Source: CAWBRT01 sp050015355 (GTDB taxonomy: Bacteria; Acidobacteriota; Terriglobia; Terriglobales; Acidobacteriaceae). Taken from it: a stretch of 31,227 nucleotides of DNA. A model generated the notes under the pieces. The model was given only the letters and a program-made list of their open reading frames with translations. It had not been told where the DNA came from and searched no databases. A program made the position numbers and the translations under genes. Every line of letters begins with the position of its first letter. Position 1 is the first letter of the stretch. This document shows positions 14,841 through 21,386 of the stretch, piece after piece. The DNA lies in contig JBEKBO010000071.1 in NCBI GenBank assembly GCA_050015355.1, forward strand, positions 1 to 31,227. The letters are read 5' to 3'.

Positions 14841-14896
14841 GGGACCGTACCTTTTTGGGACTGCACCTTTTTGGGAACGTACCTTTTTGGGGCCAC
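14841..14896. repeat. Three and a half 16-bp iterons
   Basis: ACCTTTTTGGGA, ACCTTTTTGGGA and ACCTTTTTGGGG start at 14849, 14865 and 14881, an exact 16-bp period; 14841-14848 is the end of a further unit. The array lies between the divergent gltX and 14970 genes. Confidence 0.9.
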
Positions 14897-14969
14897 ACTT
14901 TGGCCGGGGATTACTAACGTCACCTAGACGGGGGCGAAACATCCCCCTAAAGTGGGTGAAGGAAAACGT

Positions 14970-15356
14970 ATGTCGCGTGCGTTCAGCTTCATCGCGTTAA
15001 TCATTGTCGCCGGCCTCGGAATCTACCTGTACATGCGTCAGGCACAGGCGGTCTCGCCGGCTCCGGGTTCAAACCCCTCCGTCACCGTGAATCTGGTGAC
15101 CGTGCAGCAGGACTTGTTGCAGATCGCTCGCGCCGAGCAGCAGCACATTGCCTCCGACGGGCATTACCTCACCCTGCAAGAGATGCGCGATGCCGGCGAC
15201 ACCGGTCTGCCGCCCGACTCGCGCGGCGCCTACAACTACGCGGTGGATCTCTCCGAAAACTCGTTCAGCGTGACGGCAACTTACTCCGGAAGGCCGAACG
15301 CCGGAGTTCCTCGGCTGTTGCGCACCGGTCCCCAAATGACGATAAGTTCAGAGTAA
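14970..15356 (+). CDS. Small membrane-anchored protein, possibly pseudopilin-like
   Basis: This 128-residue protein has one N-terminal membrane helix (residues 3-21, SRAFSFIALIIVAGLGIYLY) and an exported domain. The exported part, with TVQQDLLQIARAEQQHIASD and YNYAVDLSENSFSVTATYSG, resembles the C-terminal domain of type IV pilin and type II secretion pseudopilin-like proteins. The prepilin peptidase motif (Gly then Phe-Thr-Leu-Ile-Glu) is missing, so it is probably not a processed pilin. Start: ATG 14970, with AAGGAA five bases upstream; a GTG at 14952 is less likely. It converges on the nDsbD gene with an 11-bp gap. The family assignment is tentative and the function unknown. Confidence 0.7.
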   Translation: MSRAFSFIALIIVAGLGIYLYMRQAQAVSPAPGSNPSVTVNLVTVQQDLLQIARAEQQHIASDGHYLTLQEMRDAGDTGLPPDSRGAYNYAVDLSENSFSVTATYSGRPNAGVPRLLRTGPQMTISSE

Positions 15357-15367
15357 CCGGAACCGCC

Positions 15368-15913
15368 CTATCCCTTGATATTCGGGCTCTGAGCGGGATT
15401 CTTGCGCTTGTGATCCGTGGCGCTGCGAACCACCTTCACATCGAACGCGAACTCCTGTGTGTGCGGCGGAAAGCATTGACGGTCGCTGCATGCTTGGTAG
15501 CGCAATTCGCCGCGCACTCGGTAGGTGCCGGGCGAAACCGCGTCGGTGGTCTTCAGCACACCCGTAACGTTAAACGTCCCCGAGTAAACACTCAGTTTCT
15601 CTTCCGGCATGAAGGGCAATGCCATCTGTTCTCCGGCGGGGTACTCGATTTTTCCCACCAGCATCTCCGAAGGCGGACTGAGCTTGACCGTGGTCGGAAT
15701 CAGGATTTCCTGGGTCGGCTTGTTGGAGTTGATGTGGAAGCCCGAATTGATGCGAAAACTCATCTTCAGCGTCGCCGATTTGCCGGGCTGGATGGTGACG
15801 GGCTCGATCGGTAAAACCGTGACGCCAGGACCGCCGAAACCCTGCGTCTGCCCCGCCGCGGAAGCGAAAAGCGCCGCCAGCAAAATCAGGCAAACCAGCA
15901 TGCGAGTTCTCAT
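15368..15913 (-). CDS. Exported DsbD N-terminal-domain protein
   Basis: This 181-residue protein has a signal peptide (residues 1-22, ending ASAAGQ) and one immunoglobulin-like domain matching the N-terminal domain of DsbD. The redox pair C142 and C147 sits in RYQACSDRQCFPP, equivalent to the CxxxxxC pair of E. coli nDsbD, with one residue fewer between the Cys. In E. coli this domain passes electrons to periplasmic oxidoreductases. Here it is a free protein at the end of the ccdA-tlpA-nDsbD operon, 11 bp after tlpA. It most likely takes electrons from the TlpA-type protein or CcdA. A Lys/Asn/Pro-rich tail follows the domain. Confidence 0.85.
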   Translation of the reverse strand: MRTRMLVCLILLAALFASAAGQTQGFGGPGVTVLPIEPVTIQPGKSATLKMSFRINSGFHINSNKPTQEILIPTTVKLSPPSEMLVGKIEYPAGEQMALPFMPEEKLSVYSGTFNVTGVLKTTDAVSPGTYRVRGELRYQACSDRQCFPPHTQEFAFDVKVVRSATDHKRKNPAQSPNIKG

Positions 15914-15924
15914 AGCGCTCCTGT

Positions 15925-16512
15925 TTACGCCGGCCGCAGGCGTCTGCTCTGGAGGGTTGATGCGGAAGGCGCCAGCGCTTTTTTCACCTGCTCTTCTATT
16001 TCCTTGCGGTTGATCAGGCCCTGCACGTGCGAGACGATTTTCCCGTCGCGGCCAATATAGAACGTATCCGGCAGAAACTGAACATCGCCGTAGGCCTGGG
16101 CGACAGATTCCTTGCCCCGCAACACCGGGTAATTCACGCCTAACCGTTTGGCGAACGATTCAATCGTCTTCTGGTCCGAGTCGTCCATGGCCACGCCGAT
16201 CACTTGCAGTCCTTGTGCCCCGTAGCGCTGCTGCAAATCGACGAACCAAGGCATCTCTTCCTTGCAAGGCGGACACCACGTTGCCCAGAAGTTCAACAGC
16301 ACGACTTTTCCATGATAGTCGGAGAGCCGGACATTCTTGCCCGCCAGGTCTTTCAACTCGAAATCGGGCGCCAGTTTTCCCTTTGCGTCTCCGCTGATCC
16401 TCGCCGGGTCCGCGGCTCCGCCGTGCGAGCGGTTTGCCAGGTGGCGTCCAGCGAAAAACATCGCCGCCACCAGCACCACCAAAAGCACAGCGGTAGGTAG
16501 ATTGATTTTCAC
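15925..16512 (-). CDS. TlpA/ResA-family thiol-disulfide oxidoreductase
   Basis: This 195-residue protein has an N-terminal membrane anchor (residues 6-22) and a periplasmic thioredoxin-like domain from about residue 48. The active site is WATWCPPCKEE, with C80 and C83, typical of TlpA/ResA proteins that reduce apocytochrome c or other exported thiols. The family cis-Pro region is near VQFLPDTFYIGRDG. It lies between ccdA (32 bp upstream) and the nDsbD gene (11 bp downstream), so it probably replaces the C-terminal domain of a full DsbD. No ccm gene is in the window, so a specific role in cytochrome c assembly is inference; a tetraheme cytochrome is encoded 4 kb away. Confidence 0.92.
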   Translation of the reverse strand: MKINLPTAVLLVVLVAAMFFAGRHLANRSHGGAADPARISGDAKGKLAPDFELKDLAGKNVRLSDYHGKVVLLNFWATWCPPCKEEMPWFVDLQQRYGAQGLQVIGVAMDDSDQKTIESFAKRLGVNYPVLRGKESVAQAYGDVQFLPDTFYIGRDGKIVSHVQGLINRKEIEEQVKKALAPSASTLQSRRLRPA

Positions 16513-16544
16513 GCCGGCCTCACATTAGAGCGGTTTCAAATGGT

Positions 16545-17264
16545 CTAGAGCGCGAATCGATTCAGAAAGCCAAGATATCCGGAGAGCATGCTGAAACGTC
16601 CAAGCGCAATCAGGACTCCGAAAACGATCAGCAGAATGCCGCTAACGACCTCTACCGTATGTAGATGCCTGCGGAAGCGCGAATAGAACCCGAGAAAACG
16701 GTTCACCCCGATTGAGGTGAGCAAAAATGGGACAGCCAACCCGAGCGAGTAGACCGCCAGCAGAAGAATTCCCTTGGCAACCGTGTCCTGCGAACCAGCC
16801 AGGACGAGGATGCCGGCCAGAATAGGCCCTATGCACGGGGTCCAGCCGAAAGCGAACGCGAAACCGACCAGGAACGCCCTGAGCGGACCGGCGGCTTTCA
16901 TGCTGTGCAAGCGCTTATCGGCATAGAGCGCCTTTATCTTGACCAGCCCGGTCAGGTGAAGTCCGAAAATGATGATCACGGCCCCGGCAATCATCGCCAG
17001 CTCGCGGTGAAACTCGCGCGTCAATTGTCCAACGGAGGTGGCCACCGCTCCCAGCGAGATGAACACCACGCTGAAGCCGGCAATGAACAGGCATGAATTC
17101 AGCATGACCGCGCGCAACATCCGCCGGTCCGCCGATTGCAGGTTCTCAACCGTGGCGCCGGAGATCAGCGAGACATAGCCGGGCACCAGCGGAAGCACGC
17201 AGGGCGAAAGAAATGAAAGCAGCCCCGCAAGGAACGCGGCGATGGGCAACGGCAATGCCGACAT
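16545..17264 (-). CDS. ccdA: CcdA-type membrane thiol transporter
   Basis: This 239-residue protein has six predicted membrane helices and matches the transmembrane domain of DsbD/CcdA, which carries reducing equivalents from cytoplasmic thioredoxin across the inner membrane. The redox Cys pair is C22 (LSFLSPCVLPLVPGYVS) and C144 (FGWTPCIGPILAG), each with the characteristic Pro neighbour. It is the first gene of the three-gene minus-strand operon with the TlpA and nDsbD genes. The start is ATG at 17262-17264; there is no Shine-Dalgarno, and a TAGAAT -10 box lies six bases ahead, suggesting a leaderless message. Confidence 0.93.
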   Translation of the reverse strand: MSALPLPIAAFLAGLLSFLSPCVLPLVPGYVSLISGATVENLQSADRRMLRAVMLNSCLFIAGFSVVFISLGAVATSVGQLTREFHRELAMIAGAVIIIFGLHLTGLVKIKALYADKRLHSMKAAGPLRAFLVGFAFAFGWTPCIGPILAGILVLAGSQDTVAKGILLLAVYSLGLAVPFLLTSIGVNRFLGFYSRFRRHLHTVEVVSGILLIVFGVLIALGRFSMLSGYLGFLNRFAL

Positions 17265-17270
17265 GTTTAT

Positions 17271-17301
17271 ATTCTAGCGCGGAGTCTCTCGCCTGTGTAA
17301 A
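17271..17301 (-). promoter_or_regulatory. ccdA operon promoter, predicted leaderless
   Basis: On the minus strand, TTACAC (17295-17300) and TAGAAT (17271-17276) are separated by 18 bp. Six bases lie between TAGAAT and the ATG. Confidence 0.5.
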
Positions 17302-17403
17302 GCGCCGGAAATCAGCGTCATGCAAGCCGGTTCCTGGGCCAACCCTAAATCCGCTTTAAAGAGATTAGATCGGTTCCCTGGGTGTATCAGATTCCCCCTA
17401 GGA

Positions 17404-17493
17404 TGTCATGGCGACCGGAGCGAAGCGGAGTGGAGCCACCCTTTGTTTTTGGCGGCTGAGACAAAAGGTGGCTCGACTTCGCTCGCCATGACA
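17404..17493. repeat. Interspersed inverted-repeat element, short form
   Basis: The ends TGTCATGGCGA (17404-17414) and TCGCCATGACA (17483-17493) are the same perfect 11-bp inverted repeats as at 4648-4809. Inside, GGAGCCACC pairs with GGTGGCTC, forming a long foldback. It lacks the central 70-80 bp of the 4.6-kb copy. The surrounding intergenic stretch 17265-17588 shows no gene. Confidence 0.85.
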
Positions 17494-17588
17494 GTCTTGA
17501 TATGACGGTATATACCTGATGGGGAACCACCGATTCGCGCGCGCGGGATGTAGCTGCCGCGCTCAGCCGCAGCCCGCAGCACGACTTC

Positions 17589-17981
17589 CTATTTCCGCAA
17601 CCCGCTCCAGGTCTCGGAGGTCACGATCGAGTTGCTCGGGTTGTGCGGATCGTATTTGACGCTGGCGGGCCGCCCCAGGCTGCGGGAGGGCACGTCGACG
17701 AACTGGCGCAGGTGCGTCACGTCCTGCGAGCACTCGTACTGCACACCGGCGACATCGTAGGTGTAGACCAACAGTTGCTGCGGCCCGAGCTTAGGGTCTT
17801 CGATTTCGGTCACGTCCAGGACCGTGCCGTCGGTCAAGCGGCCTATGGCGTTCAGTTTTGCGCGGCGCCGGCGCTCGCGCTCTTCCGGAGATTTACGACG
17901 GCTGGCAAGCCAGACGGCCACGCTTCCGGAGGCCAGGGCGACGCCGCCGGCAGCCAGCAGAACAATACGAAATGGAATCAT
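17589..17981 (-). CDS. Small membrane-anchored protein, DUF3592-like
   Basis: This 130-residue protein has one N-terminal membrane helix (residues 4-26) followed by an Arg-rich stretch (SRRKSPEERERRRRAK). A beta-rich domain follows, with GTVLDVTEIED, VYTYDVAGVQYECSQ and SLGRPASVKYDPHNPSNSIV. The last pattern, a Tyr-Asp-Pro followed by a polar run, is what DUF3592-type domains show. Function is unknown. It is the last gene of a probable minus-strand run after the hydrolase gene, with 21 bp between. The positive-inside rule puts the Arg-rich segment and the domain in the cytoplasm. Confidence 0.7.
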   Translation of the reverse strand: MIPFRIVLLAAGGVALASGSVAVWLASRRKSPEERERRRRAKLNAIGRLTDGTVLDVTEIEDPKLGPQQLLVYTYDVAGVQYECSQDVTHLRQFVDVPSRSLGRPASVKYDPHNPSNSIVTSETWSGLRK

Positions 17982-18002
17982 ACTTTCAATCGACGCCGAA
18001 GG

Positions 18003-18830
18003 TTATTCGTTGACCACCGGATTGCGCAACGTACCGATGCCTTCGACGATCACCTCAACGGTATCACCGGAGTTCATGGAGCTTACGCCCGGAGGAGTTC
18101 CCGTAGCGATGATGTCGCCTGGCACCAGCGTCATCACCTCGCAGATGTAGCGCATCATGTAATCGATGCTGAAGATGAAATCGCGAGTGTTGCCATCCTG
18201 CCGCACGGCGCCGTTTACCAGCGCCTGCACGCGAAGCTGCGAGGTGTCGAGCCCGGTTGCGATGACCGGGCCAACCGGACAAAACGTGTCGAAACCTTTG
18301 CCGCGGGTGAACTGGCCGTCTTTTCTCTGCAGATCCCGCGCGGTAACATCGTTGAGACAGGTGTAGCCGAGAATGTAATCGCGAACATCTTCTTTCGGCC
18401 GCAGTTTGTGGCAGGTGCGCCCGATGACGATCGCCAGTTCCGCTTCGTGATCGACCCGGTTGGAGATTTTCGGCCGCACGATCTTGCCGCCGGGAGGCAG
18501 CAGTGATGAAGGAGGCTTAAAGAAAAGAAGCGGCTCTTCCGGAACCAGGTTTCCCAGCTCCTTGGCGTGTTCGACGTAGTTCCGCCCCAGGCAGACGATC
18601 TTTGTCACCAGGGGAAACGGAATCAGCAGCATCGCCAAGTCTAGCGGAATCGGCTTGGGCAAGGATTTTGCGCCGGCGGGGTCGGGTAGCGACACGCTGC
18701 CGGGCATCCCCGACTCGCTCATTTCCAGGTGTGGACCACTCATCCGGGCGGTGATGACATCCTGCCCGTTCTGGTTTTCGACAAGGCCGTAGTGAACTCC
18801 ATCTCTGTCAACAAAACGGCAAAAACGCAT
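18003..18830 (-). CDS. Fumarylacetoacetate hydrolase-family protein
   Basis: This 275-residue protein has the FAH superfamily fold, which cleaves or decarboxylates beta-diketo acids using a divalent metal. The family signature lies in the middle: GRNYVEHAKELGN, KPPSSLLPPGG, the metal-binding HEAELAIVIG and CLNDVTARDLQRKDGQFTRG, ending GDIIATGTPPGVS. These are the signs of the FahA/HpcE/2-hydroxyhepta-2,4-diene-dioate isomerase branch. The exact substrate cannot be inferred. I chose the ATG at 18828-18830, with GAGG eight bases ahead, 17 bp after the lipoprotein stop; the longer frame from 18917 would overlap that gene. No aromatic catabolism gene is adjacent. Confidence 0.92.
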   Translation of the reverse strand: MRFCRFVDRDGVHYGLVENQNGQDVITARMSGPHLEMSESGMPGSVSLPDPAGAKSLPKPIPLDLAMLLIPFPLVTKIVCLGRNYVEHAKELGNLVPEEPLLFFKPPSSLLPPGGKIVRPKISNRVDHEAELAIVIGRTCHKLRPKEDVRDYILGYTCLNDVTARDLQRKDGQFTRGKGFDTFCPVGPVIATGLDTSQLRVQALVNGAVRQDGNTRDFIFSIDYMMRYICEVMTLVPGDIIATGTPPGVSSMNSGDTVEVIVEGIGTLRNPVVNE

Positions 18831-18846
18831 AAACGAAACCTCGAAG

Positions 18847-19938
18847 TTATGGTTGGGGTATCGATTCCACGGCGGTTTCAGAACGTGCGCTTTGGTTGCC
18901 TCGCTCGTCGACCGCACTTACCGAGTAAATAAAACGATGTCCGGCGACGACGTTCTCGTCCCGGAACGCGGGAGCCTTCACCAGTTGACGGTTAATCTGG
19001 CGCGCCGCTTCTCCCGGCTCGCTGCGGAATACGTTGTAGCCCGCAAGATCGGCTTCCGTGTTCGGAGCCCACGTCAGGTCGATGAACGGCTTTTGCCCCA
19101 CTCCCGAGAATACAGCCTGAAGGCCGGTCGGAATCGCTGGAGGAAAGATATCATGCGGGAAAACATGAATGACAGGCGAATCGTCGCCCTCGAATTCCAT
19201 CTGTTCCCCAGCGGCCAACTGCACCCGGGTCACGCTCGTCACTCTGTAATCATAAGCATGCTCCCACTCAAAGCTGCGATCGCCTACCGTTTCCGCACCA
19301 GCCTTCGCAGCCAACTCCTGTATCAGCGTGTAGTCGGGAGCGTTCGCCAGCTTGCGAAATACGCGATAGAAGAAGCGAAGATTAGCGGCACCGGGGAGTA
19401 GCTCAGGCGCTGTCCAACTGAGGACCACCGAGTCGGCCGTGACCTCGGCGCGCAAATCGTTGGGCGCAGGCAACGACGGAGCCAACGAAACCCGCACCTG
19501 ATTGGAAAGACCCGCGCTCTTGTCGCGCCGGTTCCGGACCTCGACGGCATAGGTGGCAAACTGCGTTGCGCTCTGCATCTGCGGACTCAGCGCGTCCTCG
19601 AACATTACCTGCGGGCGCCGGCCCGCTACCGGGGACAGGGAGTGCAGATCCTCCGGACGCAACTGCTTTACGACTTGGCATTCCTTCATCGGAAACTCGC
19701 CAATGGCGCGGCAGATCACGGTCGGCCCCAGTCGCCGGATGTTCTGGCGATCCGTCGTCTGCATCGGTTCGGTCCAGGTAAGCACCACACGGCCACCTTT
19801 CCGCATGGCGGCTAGATCGTCGACCGGACGCGGCAACGCCAGGGACGGCGGCATGGGAACACCGGGCGCGCCGCAACCGGCGGCGCACCACAATAGACCG
19901 ATGACGAGGATGCAAGTGAAGGCAGTCTGATTCCGCAT
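18847..19938 (-). CDS. Lipoprotein with fibronectin type III domains
   Basis: This 363-residue protein has a lipoprotein signal peptide: a hydrophobic stretch (residues 9-20) and lipobox AAGC with the modified Cys at 22. After a Pro-rich linker (GAPGVPMPPSLALP) come about three fibronectin type III-like modules, near residues 38-140, 155-258 and 265-360. FN3 signs include VVLSWTAPE and IDLTWAPNTEADLAGYNVFR. The last FN3 repeat is the clearest. It would sit on the inner or outer membrane; the function is unknown, and FN3 modules usually bind proteins or carbohydrates. It follows mgsA by 78 bp and precedes the hydrolase by 17 bp, so the latter two are likely co-transcribed. The start has no strong Shine-Dalgarno. 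Confidence 0.85.
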   Translation of the reverse strand: MRNQTAFTCILVIGLLWCAAGCGAPGVPMPPSLALPRPVDDLAAMRKGGRVVLTWTEPMQTTDRQNIRRLGPTVICRAIGEFPMKECQVVKQLRPEDLHSLSPVAGRRPQVMFEDALSPQMQSATQFATYAVEVRNRRDKSAGLSNQVRVSLAPSLPAPNDLRAEVTADSVVLSWTAPELLPGAANLRFFYRVFRKLANAPDYTLIQELAAKAGAETVGDRSFEWEHAYDYRVTSVTRVQLAAGEQMEFEGDDSPVIHVFPHDIFPPAIPTGLQAVFSGVGQKPFIDLTWAPNTEADLAGYNVFRSEPGEAARQINRQLVKAPAFRDENVVAGHRFIYSVSAVDERGNQSARSETAVESIPQP

Positions 19939-20016
19939 GTGCGAGCAATCAGCCTAACACCCGGAACCGGTAACGGAAAAGTCTTGAACTCTGAAACGGC
20001 GCAAAATTCGCCCGCT

Positions 20017-20490
20017 TCAGCTCCCGGACACCGAACTCATGCGATCCCGATACGCGGCATAGTCCGGCACGAGGCGTTCGTAACTGCTTCTCATCAGCGG
20101 TGAGGAAATCATGAAATCGGCCGAGGAGCGATTGCAGGCAACCGGAATGTTCCACACGTTTGCGATTCGCAGCAGCGCTTTGATATCCGGGTCGTGCGGC
20201 AACGGTTCCAGCGGGTCCCAAAAAAAGATGACGAAGTCGATTTCCGCTCCCGCAATCTTTGCGCCAATTTGCTGATCGCCGCCCAAAGGGCCGCTCTCGA
20301 GCTTGTGGATCGGGATCTCCAACTGGTTTTCCAGAAGCTGTCCGGTGGTGCCGGTTGCGTACAGGTTGTGATCAGCCAGCAGGTCGCGATTGAAGTGGGC
20401 CCACTCGAACAGGTCCCGCTTCTTGTTATCGTGAGCGACCAGGGCAATGTTCTTCTTGGGAGACATTGGCAGGATGTTATGTTTTTTCAA
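20017..20490 (-). CDS. mgsA: Methylglyoxal synthase
   Basis: MgsA converts dihydroxyacetone phosphate to methylglyoxal and phosphate, a bypass of lower glycolysis under phosphate limitation. The 157-residue frame carries the family signature almost complete: NIALVAHDNKK, YATGTTGQLLE, SGPLGGDQQIGAKI (catalytic Asp in GGDQQ), FFWDPLEPLPHDPDIKALLR and WNIPVACN. The start is uncertain: TTG at 20488-20490 gives 157 residues with AAGGGG about 11 bases ahead, while ATG at 20466 gives 149 with no ribosome binding site. It starts the minus-strand run that continues with the FN3 lipoprotein. No glyoxalase gene is nearby. Confidence 0.95.
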   Translation of the reverse strand: MKKHNILPMSPKKNIALVAHDNKKRDLFEWAHFNRDLLADHNLYATGTTGQLLENQLEIPIHKLESGPLGGDQQIGAKIAGAEIDFVIFFWDPLEPLPHDPDIKALLRIANVWNIPVACNRSSADFMISSPLMRSSYERLVPDYAAYRDRMSSVSGS

Positions 20491-20854
20491 TATGATAATT
20501 ACCCCTTAGCCATTTTCGCGCACCCAGGTTACAGCGTGGTGAATCTTCGGGCGAGCTGTTTTGACGATACCAGTATTAGATGCCCGGAAGTGCGCTCCTG
20601 GTGCAATGTGCGGCTTTTTGCGAAAGAGGCGCACGGATTCCCAACCGCTGCGCCGTTGATAGCAAGCGGATTTTCCCGGTGAAATCCAGATAGCGCAATC
20701 GCGATCCGCGCAGATGCTTGATTGCATTGATTTTTCGTCGCTATGTCACTGTATCTGGGGCGGTGCTTGTGCAATAATCCGCGCACGATAGATGTGCCTG
20801 TCGTATTTGTATCTATGTTTGTGTACCCATCTTTTTCAGTGCACTGGAGGTGTT
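20491..20854. other. Intergenic between mgsA and cytochrome gene, no gene seen
   Basis: This stretch holds the divergent promoter region. No sigma70 pair stands out, apart from scattered TTGATT and TATC-rich words near 20718-20755. The GTG start of the cytochrome has GGAGG (20846-20850). Short frames on both strands have no recognisable product. Confidence 0.4.
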
Positions 20855-21250
20855 GTGAGAACAACTCATAAACTAATCGTCCTGCTATTGGGCGTGTTTG
20901 TGCTGATGGTTGCTTCGCTGGCATTTGCCCAGGCCCCGAAGCCGCCGACGAGCGTAGTTCTTCCGGCGCCAAATGGCGCGGTGACCTTCGACCACGCGGC
21001 ACACATCAAGGTCGGCAAATGCGCCGAGTGCCACCATGCGTCGAAAGCGCAGAAGCCATCGAAGTCCCCGACCGAGAAGTGCGGCGATTGCCACACTAAG
21101 ACGGCGACTCCGCCGGTAACGACGAAGTTGCAGGCTGCTTTCCATAATCCAACCGCCACGGCCGGAACCTGCATAGATTGCCACAAGAAGCAGAACGCGG
21201 CCGGCAAGAAGGCACCCGCAAAGTGCACCGATTGCCACAAGAAAGCCTAA
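20855..21250 (+). CDS. Exported tetraheme cytochrome c
   Basis: This 131-residue protein has a signal peptide (residues 1-25, ending SLAFA-Q) and four CxxCH haem-binding motifs: CAECH (56-60), CGDCH (76-80), CIDCH (106-110) and CTDCH (124-128). The N-terminal FDHAAHIKVGKCAECHH pattern is that of class III cytochromes c3/c7, where the early His residues serve as distal haem ligands. It is Lys- and Ala-rich, and is expected to be periplasmic and to carry electrons at low potential. The start is GTG 20855, with GGAGG four bases upstream; an ATG at 20792 would add 21 residues and spoil the signal peptide. It stands alone and ends in a strong hairpin. The partner reductase is not in the window. 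Confidence 0.9.
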   Translation: MRTTHKLIVLLLGVFVLMVASLAFAQAPKPPTSVVLPAPNGAVTFDHAAHIKVGKCAECHHASKAQKPSKSPTEKCGDCHTKTATPPVTTKLQAAFHNPTATAGTCIDCHKKQNAAGKKAPAKCTDCHKKA

Positions 21251-21273
21251 GCGGCATTCTGTTGAGAGCATGC

Positions 21274-21299
21274 GAACCCGCGACTCAAATCGCGGGTTC
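21274..21299 (+). terminator. Terminator-like hairpin after the cytochrome gene
   Basis: GAACCCGCGA (21274-21283) and TCGCGGGTTC (21290-21299) form a perfect 10-bp stem with a 6-nt loop, 24 bp after the stop codon. The T-tract (ACTGTTTGC) is weak. It could also serve the convergent transporter gene. Confidence 0.6.
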
Positions 21300-21386
21300 A
21301 CTGTTTGCAGTCGGATTTCTGCGAAGGGAAGAACGTGCCGGCTGAGCTTGCGCAGGCTGTCTCACGGGATATGCCTTTAGCAGGTC

